A model generated the notes under the pieces. That model saw only the letters and a program-made list of their open reading frames with translations. It was not told the origin of the DNA and did not search any database. Both the position numbers and the translations under genes were made by a program. Below, in pieces: positions 17,619 to 24,796 of a DNA stretch of 64,000 nucleotides. The stretch's first letter is position 1, and the number at the start of each line of letters is the position of its first letter. Source of the stretch: Ferrovibrio sp046297895 (GTDB taxonomy: Bacteria; Pseudomonadota; Alphaproteobacteria; Ferrovibrionales; Ferrovibrionaceae); the NCBI RefSeq assembly GCF_046297895.1, contig NZ_JBKBHC010000001.1, positions 248,001-312,000 on the forward strand. The letters are read 5' to 3'.

Positions 17619-19460
17619 ATGCCACGTCATCATGACCGCGTCTGGGTCTGGGAGGTTGCGGCATCGCCTGCCGCGCTCTGGCCCTATCTCTCCGACACGG
17701 CCCGCTTCAATGAGGCTGCCGGCACGCCCCGCTATGCCGTGAACGAAATCGCCCAGCCTGACGGTTCGGTGAAGCGCCAGGCCCGCGCCGTATACAAGGG
17801 CGTGACGGTGGAATGGGACGATCCGCCCTTTGAATGGATAGCCGAACGCGAATTCCGGCAGCGTCGCGTCTTCCGTCGCGGGCCATTGGAATTCCTCGCA
17901 CCGACGATGAAACTGGAAGCCACCCCCGATGGCGGCAGCAGGATAACCTATCGCCTGAGCGCCGCTCCGCATGGCGTGGTTGGGCATGTGCTGTTCGCCA
18001 CCGGCATGCTGGACAAGATCGGCAAGGGGTTGGAAGAGATGGTGCAGCATGCCGCGGCCTTCGTCAGGGGCGAAGCCGGCCAGCCCTTCGCCTACACCCC
18101 ACCGCCGGCCAATCCGGAGCAACGCCTGCGCCTTGCCACGCTTGCACGGCAGGTGTCTGCAACGCCATATGCCCACGGACTGGAAGGAAAGCTGGCGGAG
18201 CATATCGAAACAGCCCAGGAGGTCGATCTGGTACGCATACGTCCTCGCAAGCTGGCGCGGGAATGGCAGGTTCCCCTGCGGCATGCGGTGGAACTCTGCC
18301 TGGAGGCGACCCGTGTCGGCATGCTTGGTTTGTCATGGAATCTGCTATGCCCGCGCTGTGGCGGCGCCAAGGCAGGGGCCGCAAGCCTCGATCAGCTGCC
18401 GCGCAAAGCCCATTGCCCGTCCTGTAACATCAGTTACGACGGCGACTTTACCAGCAATGTCGAAATCAGCTTCAGCCCGGCGCCAAGCATCCGCAGCATT
18501 GCGGAAGGCGAGTTCTGCATGGGCGGCCCCCATGTCTCGCGCCATATTCTGGTACAACAGATTCTGCAACCCGGCGAACAGCGCATGGTCACAGCACAGA
18601 TGGCCGCTGGCGAATACCGCCTGCGTACACTGGAACCCGGCGGAGAATGCATCATCCAGCATGATGGCGGCGCCTTCCCGGCCGTGATCGCAGAAGCCAG
18701 TGCGGCCCCCGCCTTCGCCGTCAGCACCGAGCCGGGCCGCGCCATTGGCGGGATCGTCTTCCACAATCGCACCAACCGGACATTGACTTTCGTTATAGAA
18801 ACGCGGGACTGGCGGCGCGATGCTCTCACGGCGCATGAAGTCACCACCATGCAGGCCTTCCGCGATCTTCTGCCGGCCCAGGTCCTGCGCCCCGGCGAGG
18901 ATGTCGGGATCGATAATGTCACGCTGATGTTCACCGACCTGGAGGGATCGACGGCCCTGTACGAACGTCTGGGCGACGGCGCAGCATATCGCCTGGTGCG
19001 CCGCCACTTCGGATTTCTTGCCGCCACCATCCGAGAACATGACGGCGCCCTCGTAAAAACCATCGGAGATGCCGTGATGGCCGCCTTTTCGACGCCGGAG
19101 CATGCGGTACAGGCCGCCTTGGAAATCCGCGACCGGATCGGGGGGTTCAATGCCGGCTATCGCGCCGAAACCGCGGCTGAGGGAGATGCCGTCGACGTCG
19201 CCATTGTACTGAAGATGGGGCTGCACGGCGGACGCTGCATCGCCGTCAACCTGAACGACCGACTGGATTATTTCGGCAGCACGGTTAATCTGGCGGCACG
19301 CCTTCAGGGACGCTGCCGCGGCGGCGAAGTGATCCTGTCCCAGACTTTGGCGGACGACCCGGCCGTCGCGCCATTGCTGCTCGGGCGCAATCTGCGCCAG
19401 GAAGCAGCCGAACTGAAAGGGTTCGACCGGCCGATGCCTTTTGTGCGTCTGCTGGGCTGA
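17619..19460 (+). CDS. class III adenylate/guanylate cyclase with SRPBCC and DUF5939-like parts
   Basis: A 613-residue cytosolic nucleotide cyclase. Residues 5-150 look like an SRPBCC ligand-binding domain; 160-420 match the DUF5939 type and hold a zinc-ribbon pattern, C-P-R-C (244, 247) and C-P-S-C (266, 269). The C-terminal catalytic domain is intact: metal aspartates D440 and D484, base-selecting K480 and D550, and transition-state N557 and R561. The protein should therefore be active, most likely making cAMP, with the lipid-binding-type domain as a sensor. ATG at 17619 has AGGA nine bases upstream inside a small hairpin; a GTG at 17577 is an alternative. No cAMP receptor gene is nearby. 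Confidence 0.88.
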   Translation: MPRHHDRVWVWEVAASPAALWPYLSDTARFNEAAGTPRYAVNEIAQPDGSVKRQARAVYKGVTVEWDDPPFEWIAEREFRQRRVFRRGPLEFLAPTMKLEATPDGGSRITYRLSAAPHGVVGHVLFATGMLDKIGKGLEEMVQHAAAFVRGEAGQPFAYTPPPANPEQRLRLATLARQVSATPYAHGLEGKLAEHIETAQEVDLVRIRPRKLAREWQVPLRHAVELCLEATRVGMLGLSWNLLCPRCGGAKAGAASLDQLPRKAHCPSCNISYDGDFTSNVEISFSPAPSIRSIAEGEFCMGGPHVSRHILVQQILQPGEQRMVTAQMAAGEYRLRTLEPGGECIIQHDGGAFPAVIAEASAAPAFAVSTEPGRAIGGIVFHNRTNRTLTFVIETRDWRRDALTAHEVTTMQAFRDLLPAQVLRPGEDVGIDNVTLMFTDLEGSTALYERLGDGAAYRLVRRHFGFLAATIREHDGALVKTIGDAVMAAFSTPEHAVQAALEIRDRIGGFNAGYRAETAAEGDAVDVAIVLKMGLHGGRCIAVNLNDRLDYFGSTVNLAARLQGRCRGGEVILSQTLADDPAVAPLLLGRNLRQEAAELKGFDRPMPFVRLLG

Positions 19461-19465
19461 CGGCT

Positions 19466-20986
19466 TCAGTCCTCGGTCAGCGCCGACAGTCCAAGCAGTG
19501 CGCGTCGACGCAGCCACAGACTCGGGCGATAGCGGTCGTCACCGGTAATTGCCTGCAGCTGGGTCAGTACCGTATGCACGGCTTCAACCCCCATGGCATC
19601 GGCAAGTGCCAGCGGCCCGAACGGATAGTTGAGGCCCAGCGTCATCGCCTTGTCGATATCATCTGGGCTCGCCACGCCGATCTGCGCCATTTCGCAGCCA
19701 AGATTGGCCACCATGGCGGCAATGCGCTGGCCGATGAAGCCTGGGCTGTCATGTATCGCCGTAACGGCGCGCCCTGAAGCGTGAAACCGAGCTGTCAGCC
19801 CATCCAGCAGGTCGCGGCGTGCGCCAGGTGGCCGCATCAACGTGACGCGCCTGTCGAGCTTGCCCGCAATGTCGAGAGCAAACAATCGGCGGTGATCCAG
19901 CCGCAGTCTCGCGGCATACGTGGAGCAATCCTCGCCCAGCGGGGCGCAGAGCATGGCGCTTTCACCGTCATCGAAGCCACTGACCTCCAGGCCCAGGCCG
20001 CGCAGCAGCTCGCCCAGTGCCTCGTCTTCCTGGGCCAGCATCACACGGTTCGCAGGCGCTGCGGCGCTGGTGGCATCCGCCGATGGTACCTGCGCCTTGC
20101 CGTCCTCGCCGTAAGCGAAGAAACCCTGCCTGGTCTTGCGGCCAAGCTGGCCGCTTTCGCGCAGCGACTGATGCAGCGGCGTTGTTGCCAAGCGACGGTC
20201 GTAGAAATAGCCCTCGTGAATGATCTGGCTGACCGGAAAATTGACATCGATCCCTGTCAGGTCCATCAATTCGAATGGCCCCATGCGGAAACCCCAGTTG
20301 TCCCGCATCACGGCGTCCACTTGTGCCGGGGTCGCCACGCCTTCGGACACGATACGCAAGGCTTCCTGTGTATAGGCACGGCCACCCAGGTTGACCAGGA
20401 AGCCCGGACTATCCTGCACCACCACAGGTACACGCCCCATCCGCTCGCCGGCGCGGACCAGCATGGCCACGGTTTCATCGCTGGTGGCTGGCGCACGAAT
20501 GACCTCGACAAGCTTCATCAACGGAACCGGGTTGAAGAAATGCATGCCGGCGATGCGGCTGCGGTGCTGGCAGGCACTGGCGATGCTGGCGATGCGCAGC
20601 GACGAGGTGTTGGAGGTCAGCAGGCAGTCCGGCCTTACGACGGCCTCAATCTTGCGAAAAACCTCCTGCTTTACGGCCAGATTCTCGACGATGGCCTCGA
20701 TCACCAGATCGGCAGGTGAAAACGCCCCCAGGTCGTCGACTACGGTCAGGCGCTGTTTCGCCGCCTCCGCGGCAGCCGGATCCAGCCGCCCCTTGGCAGC
20801 CATCTGATCGAGCTGGGCCAGGATGGCATCCTTCGCTTTGGCGGCCGCGCCAGCGGCGGTGTCATATAGCAGCACGGCCATGCCGCCCATCATGCCGACC
20901 TGGGCAATCCCACGCCCCATCGCACCGGCTCCAACGACCGCTAAGGTCGTGATTTCCTGCCCTGTTTCGGCCACGCGCCCCTCCAT
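19466..20986 (-). CDS. 3-hydroxyacyl-CoA dehydrogenase, two-domain PaaH type
   Basis: A 506-residue NAD-dependent dehydrogenase that oxidises 3-hydroxyacyl-CoA to 3-ketoacyl-CoA in beta-oxidation or phenylacetate degradation. The Rossmann motif V-V-G-A-G-A-M-G-R-G-I-A is at the N-terminus, the catalytic histidine lies in G-M-H-F-F-N-P-V-P, and the glutamate region follows at S-E-G-V-A. The length (normal single-domain enzymes are ~290) shows a second C-terminal 3HCDH domain, as in PaaH/PaaC. The ATG at 20986 has GGAG a few bases upstream; a 40-residue in-frame extension to 21106 was rejected because it enters the hsp20 leader. It stands alone, with no thiolase nearby. Confidence 0.92.
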   Translation of the reverse strand: MEGRVAETGQEITTLAVVGAGAMGRGIAQVGMMGGMAVLLYDTAAGAAAKAKDAILAQLDQMAAKGRLDPAAAEAAKQRLTVVDDLGAFSPADLVIEAIVENLAVKQEVFRKIEAVVRPDCLLTSNTSSLRIASIASACQHRSRIAGMHFFNPVPLMKLVEVIRAPATSDETVAMLVRAGERMGRVPVVVQDSPGFLVNLGGRAYTQEALRIVSEGVATPAQVDAVMRDNWGFRMGPFELMDLTGIDVNFPVSQIIHEGYFYDRRLATTPLHQSLRESGQLGRKTRQGFFAYGEDGKAQVPSADATSAAAPANRVMLAQEDEALGELLRGLGLEVSGFDDGESAMLCAPLGEDCSTYAARLRLDHRRLFALDIAGKLDRRVTLMRPPGARRDLLDGLTARFHASGRAVTAIHDSPGFIGQRIAAMVANLGCEMAQIGVASPDDIDKAMTLGLNYPFGPLALADAMGVEAVHTVLTQLQAITGDDRYRPSLWLRRRALLGLSALTED

Positions 20987-21017
20987 TTTCTCCGGGCGGT
21001 ATCCTGCCGGTCCGGGT

Positions 21018-21046
21018 CTTGATCTGCAAGCCGCCGATACCCACAT
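21018..21046 (+). promoter_or_regulatory. candidate sigma-32 (RpoH) promoter of hsp20
   Basis: CTTGAT at 21018-21023 and CCCACAT at 21040-21046 are 16 bases apart, close to the CTTGAA / CCCCAT pattern of heat-shock promoters. The predicted start falls near 21053, exactly at the first hairpin of the leader described next. Confidence 0.45.
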
Positions 21047-21053
21047 CAAGTGG

Positions 21054-21102
21054 GCAAAGGTGCCTACCAGGGCCTTTGCGGCACTCGCTTGACCCAAGGA
21101 GT
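21054..21102 (+). promoter_or_regulatory. ROSE-like RNA thermometer in the hsp20 leader
   Basis: The leader can form two hairpins. The first pairs GCAAAGG (21054-21060) with CCTTTGC (21073-21079). The second pairs ACTCGCTT (21083-21090) with the ribosome site AAGGAGT (21096-21102), loop GACCC, leaving one bulged G. The masking strand contains TCGCT (21085-21089), which fits the U-U/C-G-C-U motif with bulged G that defines ROSE elements in front of small heat-shock genes of alphaproteobacteria. Warming would open the stem and allow translation. Confidence 0.6.
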
Positions 21103-21111
21103 CCAAACGCC

Positions 21112-21567
21112 ATGACCCGCGTATCCGTCTTTTCCAGTCCCCTGCTGCTTGGTTTCGACCATGTCGAACGGATGATCGAGCGCGCAGCTAAGGCCGGCTC
21201 GGAGGGGTATCCGCCCTACAATATCGAACAGACCGGCGAAGACGGCCTGCGCATCACCCTTGCCGTGGCCGGCTTTGGTTCCGGCGATCTGTCAATCACT
21301 ATCGAAGACAATCAACTCGTCATCCGCGGCAAGCAGACGGAAGAAAAAGACCGTGTCTATCTGCACCGGGGGATTGCTGCCCGCCAGTTCCAGCGCAGCT
21401 TTGTGCTGGCTGACGGCATCGAGGTGGTCGGCGCCGAACTGGTGAACGGATTGCTGCACATCGACCTGCGCCGGCCCAAGCCCGAACCGCAGATCCGCTC
21501 GGTTGCCATCCGCACACGCAGCAGCGACGGCGGCGATGCGATCGGTGTCGGAAACAAATCAGCATAG
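21112..21567 (+). CDS. small heat-shock protein, Hsp20 family
   Basis: A 151-residue alpha-crystallin-type chaperone that holds unfolding proteins in large oligomers until DnaK acts. The N-terminus S-S-P-L-L-L-G-F-D is like IbpA; the alpha-crystallin domain spans about 35-125, with G-L-L-H-I-D-L as its closing strand. The C-terminal tail is weakly conserved: an I-x-I type motif is seen only as I-R-S-V-A-I. ATG at 21112 follows AAGGAG by ten bases. Expression is probably controlled twice, by a sigma-32 promoter and by the leader thermometer. The DUF1150 gene follows 44 bases downstream, a frequent alphaproteobacterial pairing. Confidence 0.95.
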   Translation: MTRVSVFSSPLLLGFDHVERMIERAAKAGSEGYPPYNIEQTGEDGLRITLAVAGFGSGDLSITIEDNQLVIRGKQTEEKDRVYLHRGIAARQFQRSFVLADGIEVVGAELVNGLLHIDLRRPKPEPQIRSVAIRTRSSDGGDAIGVGNKSA

Positions 21568-21611
21568 GTCAGGTGGTCGCGTCTGATACGGGCCACGAAA
21601 GGAGTACAGTG

Positions 21612-21863
21612 ATGAGCACCCCCAGCAACCATGACAACGCTTACTATAACAACAACCCGCTTTATCCGGCGATGACCGCCGAAGGTTTTGCCAATCTAGG
21701 CGCGCCTGATCTTGCCTATGTGCGTCCGGTGCATCTGCCGGAAGGCGGCGATGCCTGGGGCATTTTTTCGGCCAACGGCACCCAACTGGGATGGGCGCCA
21801 GACCGCGATCTCGCCTTCGCCGCTGCCGTGCAGAATGATCTGATACCGGTCAGCCTGCACTAA
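21612..21863 (+). CDS. DUF1150 family protein
   Basis: An 83-residue soluble protein of the DUF1150 family, recognised by G-A-P-D-L-A-Y-V-R-P-V near the middle and the W-G-I-F-S-A-N-G-T-Q-L-G segment that follows. Function is unproven; constant linkage to hsp20 genes in alphaproteobacteria suggests a role in the heat-shock response. The ATG at 21612 was chosen over 21573 because AGGAG lies just upstream. It is probably co-transcribed with hsp20 and meets a convergent lipoprotein gene 12 bases after its stop. Confidence 0.9.
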   Translation: MSTPSNHDNAYYNNNPLYPAMTAEGFANLGAPDLAYVRPVHLPEGGDAWGIFSANGTQLGWAPDRDLAFAAAVQNDLIPVSLH

Positions 21864-21875
21864 GTTAAAGCCGCG

Positions 21876-22340
21876 TCAGCCACCTGCCTGCGGGCAGGTG
21901 GCCGCGAGGCGGGGGCGTCCCTCGATGTCTTGACTGCCGACAGAAGCCGCAACTTCGGTAACGTGGCCCTGCCCGGTCAGGCCGCCCATTCCCCAATCAA
22001 GCTTCACGTAATGCGTCCGATCCGGCTTGGCCGCGAGATCCAGGGTGTATCTCTGGTTGGCGCGAACCGCCACTTCATGACGTCCGGGCAGCACATCGCA
22101 GAAAATCACGCTTCCGGCCGGGGTCTCGGCCACGGTTTTGCCATCCAGGCTCAGCGATGGTCTGGCGACATTGCCGAACAGACCGCTTTCGCTGCCGATG
22201 CTGAATGTCGTGCGGTAGAAATAAATCCGGCTAAATCCGGCTGCCAAGGGTGGATCGGCAACCGGGGGCTGCGATACCGGCGCACAGCCGGCAAAGACCA
22301 ACGATATGGCCAGAATGAGGGCAACAGAGCGAGCAGTCAT
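21876..22340 (-). CDS. DUF2846 lipoprotein
   Basis: A 154-residue lipoprotein: the signal peptide ends in F-A-G-C (Cys19). The mature part fits DUF2846, with the I-Y-F-Y-R strand near 39-43, a G-K-T-V-A-E-T motif and a closing beta-rich region; the family probably folds like a PEGA-type beta-sandwich. Function is unknown. It follows ptsN on the same strand at 79 bases. The final codons form one arm of the hairpin at 21879-21902. Confidence 0.85.
   Translation of the reverse strand: MTARSVALILAISLVFAGCAPVSQPPVADPPLAAGFSRIYFYRTTFSIGSESGLFGNVARPSLSLDGKTVAETPAGSVIFCDVLPGRHEVAVRANQRYTLDLAAKPDRTHYVKLDWGMGGLTGQGHVTEVAASVGSQDIEGRPRLAATCPQAGG
21879..21902. terminator. GC hairpin between convergent genes
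   Basis: A perfect 10-bp stem (21879-21888 with 21893-21902) with a TGCG loop lies at the end of the DUF2846 gene, 15 bases after DUF1150. No T-run follows on either strand, so it would act as a stability element or need Rho. Confidence 0.45.
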
Positions 22341-22419
22341 GTCCGAGTTTCCTGGCAGAATGGCTGCAACGCAGGATGGGCAACGGCGCTTACCCGTATC
22401 TTACAAGAGAAGGTATCTC

Positions 22420-22884
22420 TCAGGCTGCGTGACTGGCCGGGCTGTCCGTCAACAGGGCGTAGATCGCGTCCGCACTTTCGGCGCCGCGCAGTTTTTCGCA
22501 GACCGCCTTGTCGCGCAGCAGACGTGACACACGCGCCAGGGCCTTGAGGTGGTCGGCTCCCGCCGATTCTGGCGCCAGCAGCAGAAACACGAGGTCAACC
22601 GGCATCTCGTCAATCGAGTCGAAATCGATCGGTCGCTCGATGCGCGCGAACAGGCCATAAAGCTTATCCAGGCCTGCCAAGCGGCCATGGGGAATGGCTA
22701 TGCCGTTGCCCACGCCGGTGGTACCCAGCCGCTCCCGCTCCAGCAGGGTATCGAAGATCACCCGCTCGTGCTGGCCTGTAATCTTGGCGGCACGCGCAGA
22801 AAGCTCCTGCAGCGCCTGCTTCTTGCTGTTGGCCTTGAGGTTGGCGATGACGCCGTCAGGGCTCAAAAGCTGAAAAATTTCCAT
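22420..22884 (-). CDS. ptsN: PTS IIA-like nitrogen-regulatory protein
   Basis: A 154-residue EIIA-Ntr protein. It receives phosphate from NPr and tunes potassium transport, nitrogen and sigma-54-linked responses. The phosphorylated histidine is H66 in A-I-P-H-G-R, preceded by T-G-V-G-N-G. I chose the ATG at 22884 because family members begin near M-E-I; an upstream ATG at 22929 adds 15 residues and lies 13 bases after the hpf stop, so it is a real alternative. It is the last gene of the conserved rpoN-hpf-ptsN order, here with two extra genes between rpoN and hpf. Confidence 0.93.
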   Translation of the reverse strand: MEIFQLLSPDGVIANLKANSKKQALQELSARAAKITGQHERVIFDTLLERERLGTTGVGNGIAIPHGRLAGLDKLYGLFARIERPIDFDSIDEMPVDLVFLLLAPESAGADHLKALARVSRLLRDKAVCEKLRGAESADAIYALLTDSPASHAA

Positions 22885-22941
22885 TGGGAATAATGCCTCC
22901 GCGGCTGAATGCCTAGTCGCATCTGTCATCCTTGCGGACGA

Positions 22942-23268
22942 TCAGGCGACATCTCCGGCATGGGGCAGCCGCGCATGATGATTGCGCCGCTTGCGCTTGT
23001 CGCGTCTAACCTGCTTTGCCAGCTTGTCCAGAGCCTGGTCAAAGCTGACGTAGATCTCCGCTCCTTCGGCCTCGGCCTGCATGTCGATCCCGGCACCAAC
23101 ATGAACCGTGCAAAGGCAGTGATACATTCCGCCTTCTTTGCGGAAGACCACCTGAGCCTCAATTGCGTTGTCCATGTATTTGGATACCGCTGCGCTGAGA
23201 TGCTCCTCGACATAGGTGCGAAGCGAATCGCCAAGGTCGAGCTGCTGTCCGGAAGTCAGGATTTTCAT
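22942..23268 (-). CDS. hpf: ribosome hibernation promoting factor, short form
   Basis: A 108-residue HPF/RaiA protein that binds the 30S decoding site in stationary phase. The fold is visible from M-K-I-L-T-S-G through the double-stranded basic region to Q-V-R-R-D-K-R-K-R-R-N-H-H. It stops there: the C-terminal dimerisation domain of the long HPF (~190 residues) usual in alphaproteobacteria is absent, and only 57 bases separate the stop from ptsN, so it was not lost to a simple frameshift. Two candidate promoters lie upstream on the minus strand (see 23306 and 23361), which implies that hpf-ptsN is transcribed separately from rpoN. Confidence 0.92.
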   Translation of the reverse strand: MKILTSGQQLDLGDSLRTYVEEHLSAAVSKYMDNAIEAQVVFRKEGGMYHCLCTVHVGAGIDMQAEAEGAEIYVSFDQALDKLAKQVRRDKRKRRNHHARLPHAGDVA

Positions 23269-23305
23269 GATGTCTCGAAATCCGAGTTCAATCGGTCAGG
23301 ACATG

Positions 23306-23335
23306 ATTGTAGTCGGTTTCATGCCAGAACGACAA
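23306..23335 (-). promoter_or_regulatory. candidate proximal promoter of hpf
   Basis: On the minus strand TTGTCG (23335-23330) and TACAAT (23311-23306) are 18 bases apart, giving a start about 30-40 bases before the hpf ATG. Confidence 0.4.
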
Positions 23336-23360
23336 CCAAGGTATCGTCCTGCGGGGGCGG

Positions 23361-23389
23361 ACCATAGAGAAGCGCCCGCGCACTGTCAA
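23361..23389 (-). promoter_or_regulatory. candidate distal sigma-70 promoter of hpf
   Basis: On the minus strand a perfect TTGACA (23389-23384) is 17 bases from TATGGT (23366-23361). Transcription would start near 23354 and give a leader of about 86 bases before hpf. Confidence 0.6.
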
Positions 23390-23450
23390 CCTTGGGATAA
23401 CTCATACAAGCCATTGAACTAAATGGAAAATTGCACACCAGCTAATCTTT

Positions 23451-24131
23451 CTAGTTTTCCAGCCACTGCCGCAAAAGATTCTTGCGCGCCTTGTCGAGGA
23501 TATCCAGGGCCGGCTTGATCGCGGCCGGATTGCGTGATTCCACCATGCTGCTGACCATGGCGAGATCGAAGATGATCTCGCGCCGCAGCGGATCGCGCAG
23601 CATGGTCTGCAGCCAGCTCACGCAGGCCAGGCGTTCGCCACGCGTGACCGGCTTGACCTCGTGAAAGAAGTAGGTCGGGTACAGGATGATATGTCCCGCT
23701 GGCAGCTTGTAAGAGTGCGTGCCGGCCGTGGTGGTGATCGCCAGTTCGCCGCCGTCATATTCAGACGGCTCGTTCATAAACAAAGTAAAAGACATATCGA
23801 CCCGAACGCGATCGGGGTCTTCGCCCATCAGCGCGTTGTCGACGTGATTGCCGTAATACATTCCCGATCTGTAAAGGTTGAAACGTGGTGGAACTATACG
23901 CTTGGGCGCAGCAGCGGCCTGGAAGGTGGAATTCCTGGCCAGCGCGCCCAGGATGACACGCTGCGCCTCTGCCATGCGCTCCGACTTACGGTCGGTTTGC
24001 AGGTTGCGCTTCACTTCACGCGCGCGACCGCTGGCCGTTGCCCTGCCATCCAGGAAATCCTCCTCGCGCAGGGTCACCTTCAGGCTGGCGATCTCATCGG
24101 CGGTCAGTATATCGGGAATGATGATGAACAT
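23451..24131 (-). CDS. Fe(II)/2-oxoglutarate dioxygenase, PiuC/YbiX type (PKHD hydroxylase)
   Basis: A 226-residue PKHD-type hydroxylase. Iron ligands are H96 and D98 (G-N-H-V-D) and H157, and R167 would hold 2-oxoglutarate. Relatives are iron-regulated and often lie beside siderophore receptors; the substrate is unknown. The ATG at 24131 aligns with the YbiX start and has AGGTGA eight bases upstream. A GTG at 24143 overlaps the carbonic anhydrase stop (GTGA) and is a credible alternative. It sits between rpoN and hpf together with the carbonic anhydrase gene, a position not usual for it. Confidence 0.9.
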   Translation of the reverse strand: MFIIIPDILTADEIASLKVTLREEDFLDGRATASGRAREVKRNLQTDRKSERMAEAQRVILGALARNSTFQAAAAPKRIVPPRFNLYRSGMYYGNHVDNALMGEDPDRVRVDMSFTLFMNEPSEYDGGELAITTTAGTHSYKLPAGHIILYPTYFFHEVKPVTRGERLACVSWLQTMLRDPLRREIIFDLAMVSSMVESRNPAAIKPALDILDKARKNLLRQWLEN

Positions 24132-24139
24132 GGCCTGGG

Positions 24140-24793
24140 TCACCTGCTGTGGGAGGAGGTAGCCGGGCCAATACGGTAGATCTTGTCCAACTGATCAGGC
24201 CCCGACAATGTCACATCCAGGTCGCGGATCAGGCCATTGGATATCCCATATACCCAGCCGTGCAGACTGAGTTCCTGGCCACGATGCCAGGCATTCTGGA
24301 CTATGGTCGTCTTGGCCAGATTCAGAACCTGCTCGCGAACATTCATCTCGCAAAGCACATTCAATCTCTTGTATTCGTCGACGATGGCCGCAAGATCGGT
24401 CTGGTTCTTGTCATAGACATCGCGGATCGGCCGCAGCCAGTGATCAATCAGGCCTAATTGCTGCGGCTGCATGGCCGCGCGCACGCCGCCGCAGCCATAA
24501 TGGCCGGTAACGATCACATGCTTAACCTGCAGGAACTCGATGGCGTATTGCAGTACTGCCAGGCAATTCATGTCGGCTGGATGAACCAGATTGGCCACAT
24601 TGCGGTGAACGAAAAGCTCGCCAGGATCGAGGCCGACAATTTCATTGGCCGGCACTCGACTGTCGGCACAACCGATCCACAGATAGGCCGGATTCTGCTG
24701 GTGCGTCAGCCGGTCGAAAAAACCGGGATCGACCCGCAATTTCGACATGGCCCAGGCACGATTATTCTCAAATAGCGATACAATATCTGTCAT
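24140..24793 (-). CDS. can: beta-class carbonic anhydrase
   Basis: A 217-residue beta-carbonic anhydrase, converting CO2 and bicarbonate in the cytosol for carboxylases and pH balance. The zinc ligands are C42, H98 and C101, with the D44-R46 dyad (C-A-D-S-R; G-H-Y-G-C-G-G). Its length matches E. coli Can. It starts four bases after the rpoN stop, so it is part of the lptC-lptA-lptB-rpoN transcription unit, and it overlaps or touches the dioxygenase gene that follows. Confidence 0.95.
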   Translation of the reverse strand: MTDIVSLFENNRAWAMSKLRVDPGFFDRLTHQQNPAYLWIGCADSRVPANEIVGLDPGELFVHRNVANLVHPADMNCLAVLQYAIEFLQVKHVIVTGHYGCGGVRAAMQPQQLGLIDHWLRPIRDVYDKNQTDLAAIVDEYKRLNVLCEMNVREQVLNLAKTTIVQNAWHRGQELSLHGWVYGISNGLIRDLDVTLSGPDQLDKIYRIGPATSSHSR

Positions 24794-24796
24794 TGC

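Noticed and set aside
21040..21054. CCCAC-ATCAA-GTGGG dyad as a repressor operator of hsp20
   Set aside because: It overlaps the candidate sigma-32 -10 box and does not match CIRCE; the simpler reading is promoter plus start of the leader hairpin.
22885..23268. Short HPF explained as a frameshifted long HPF
   Set aside because: Only 57 bases lie between the hpf stop and ptsN, too little for the missing domain in any frame.
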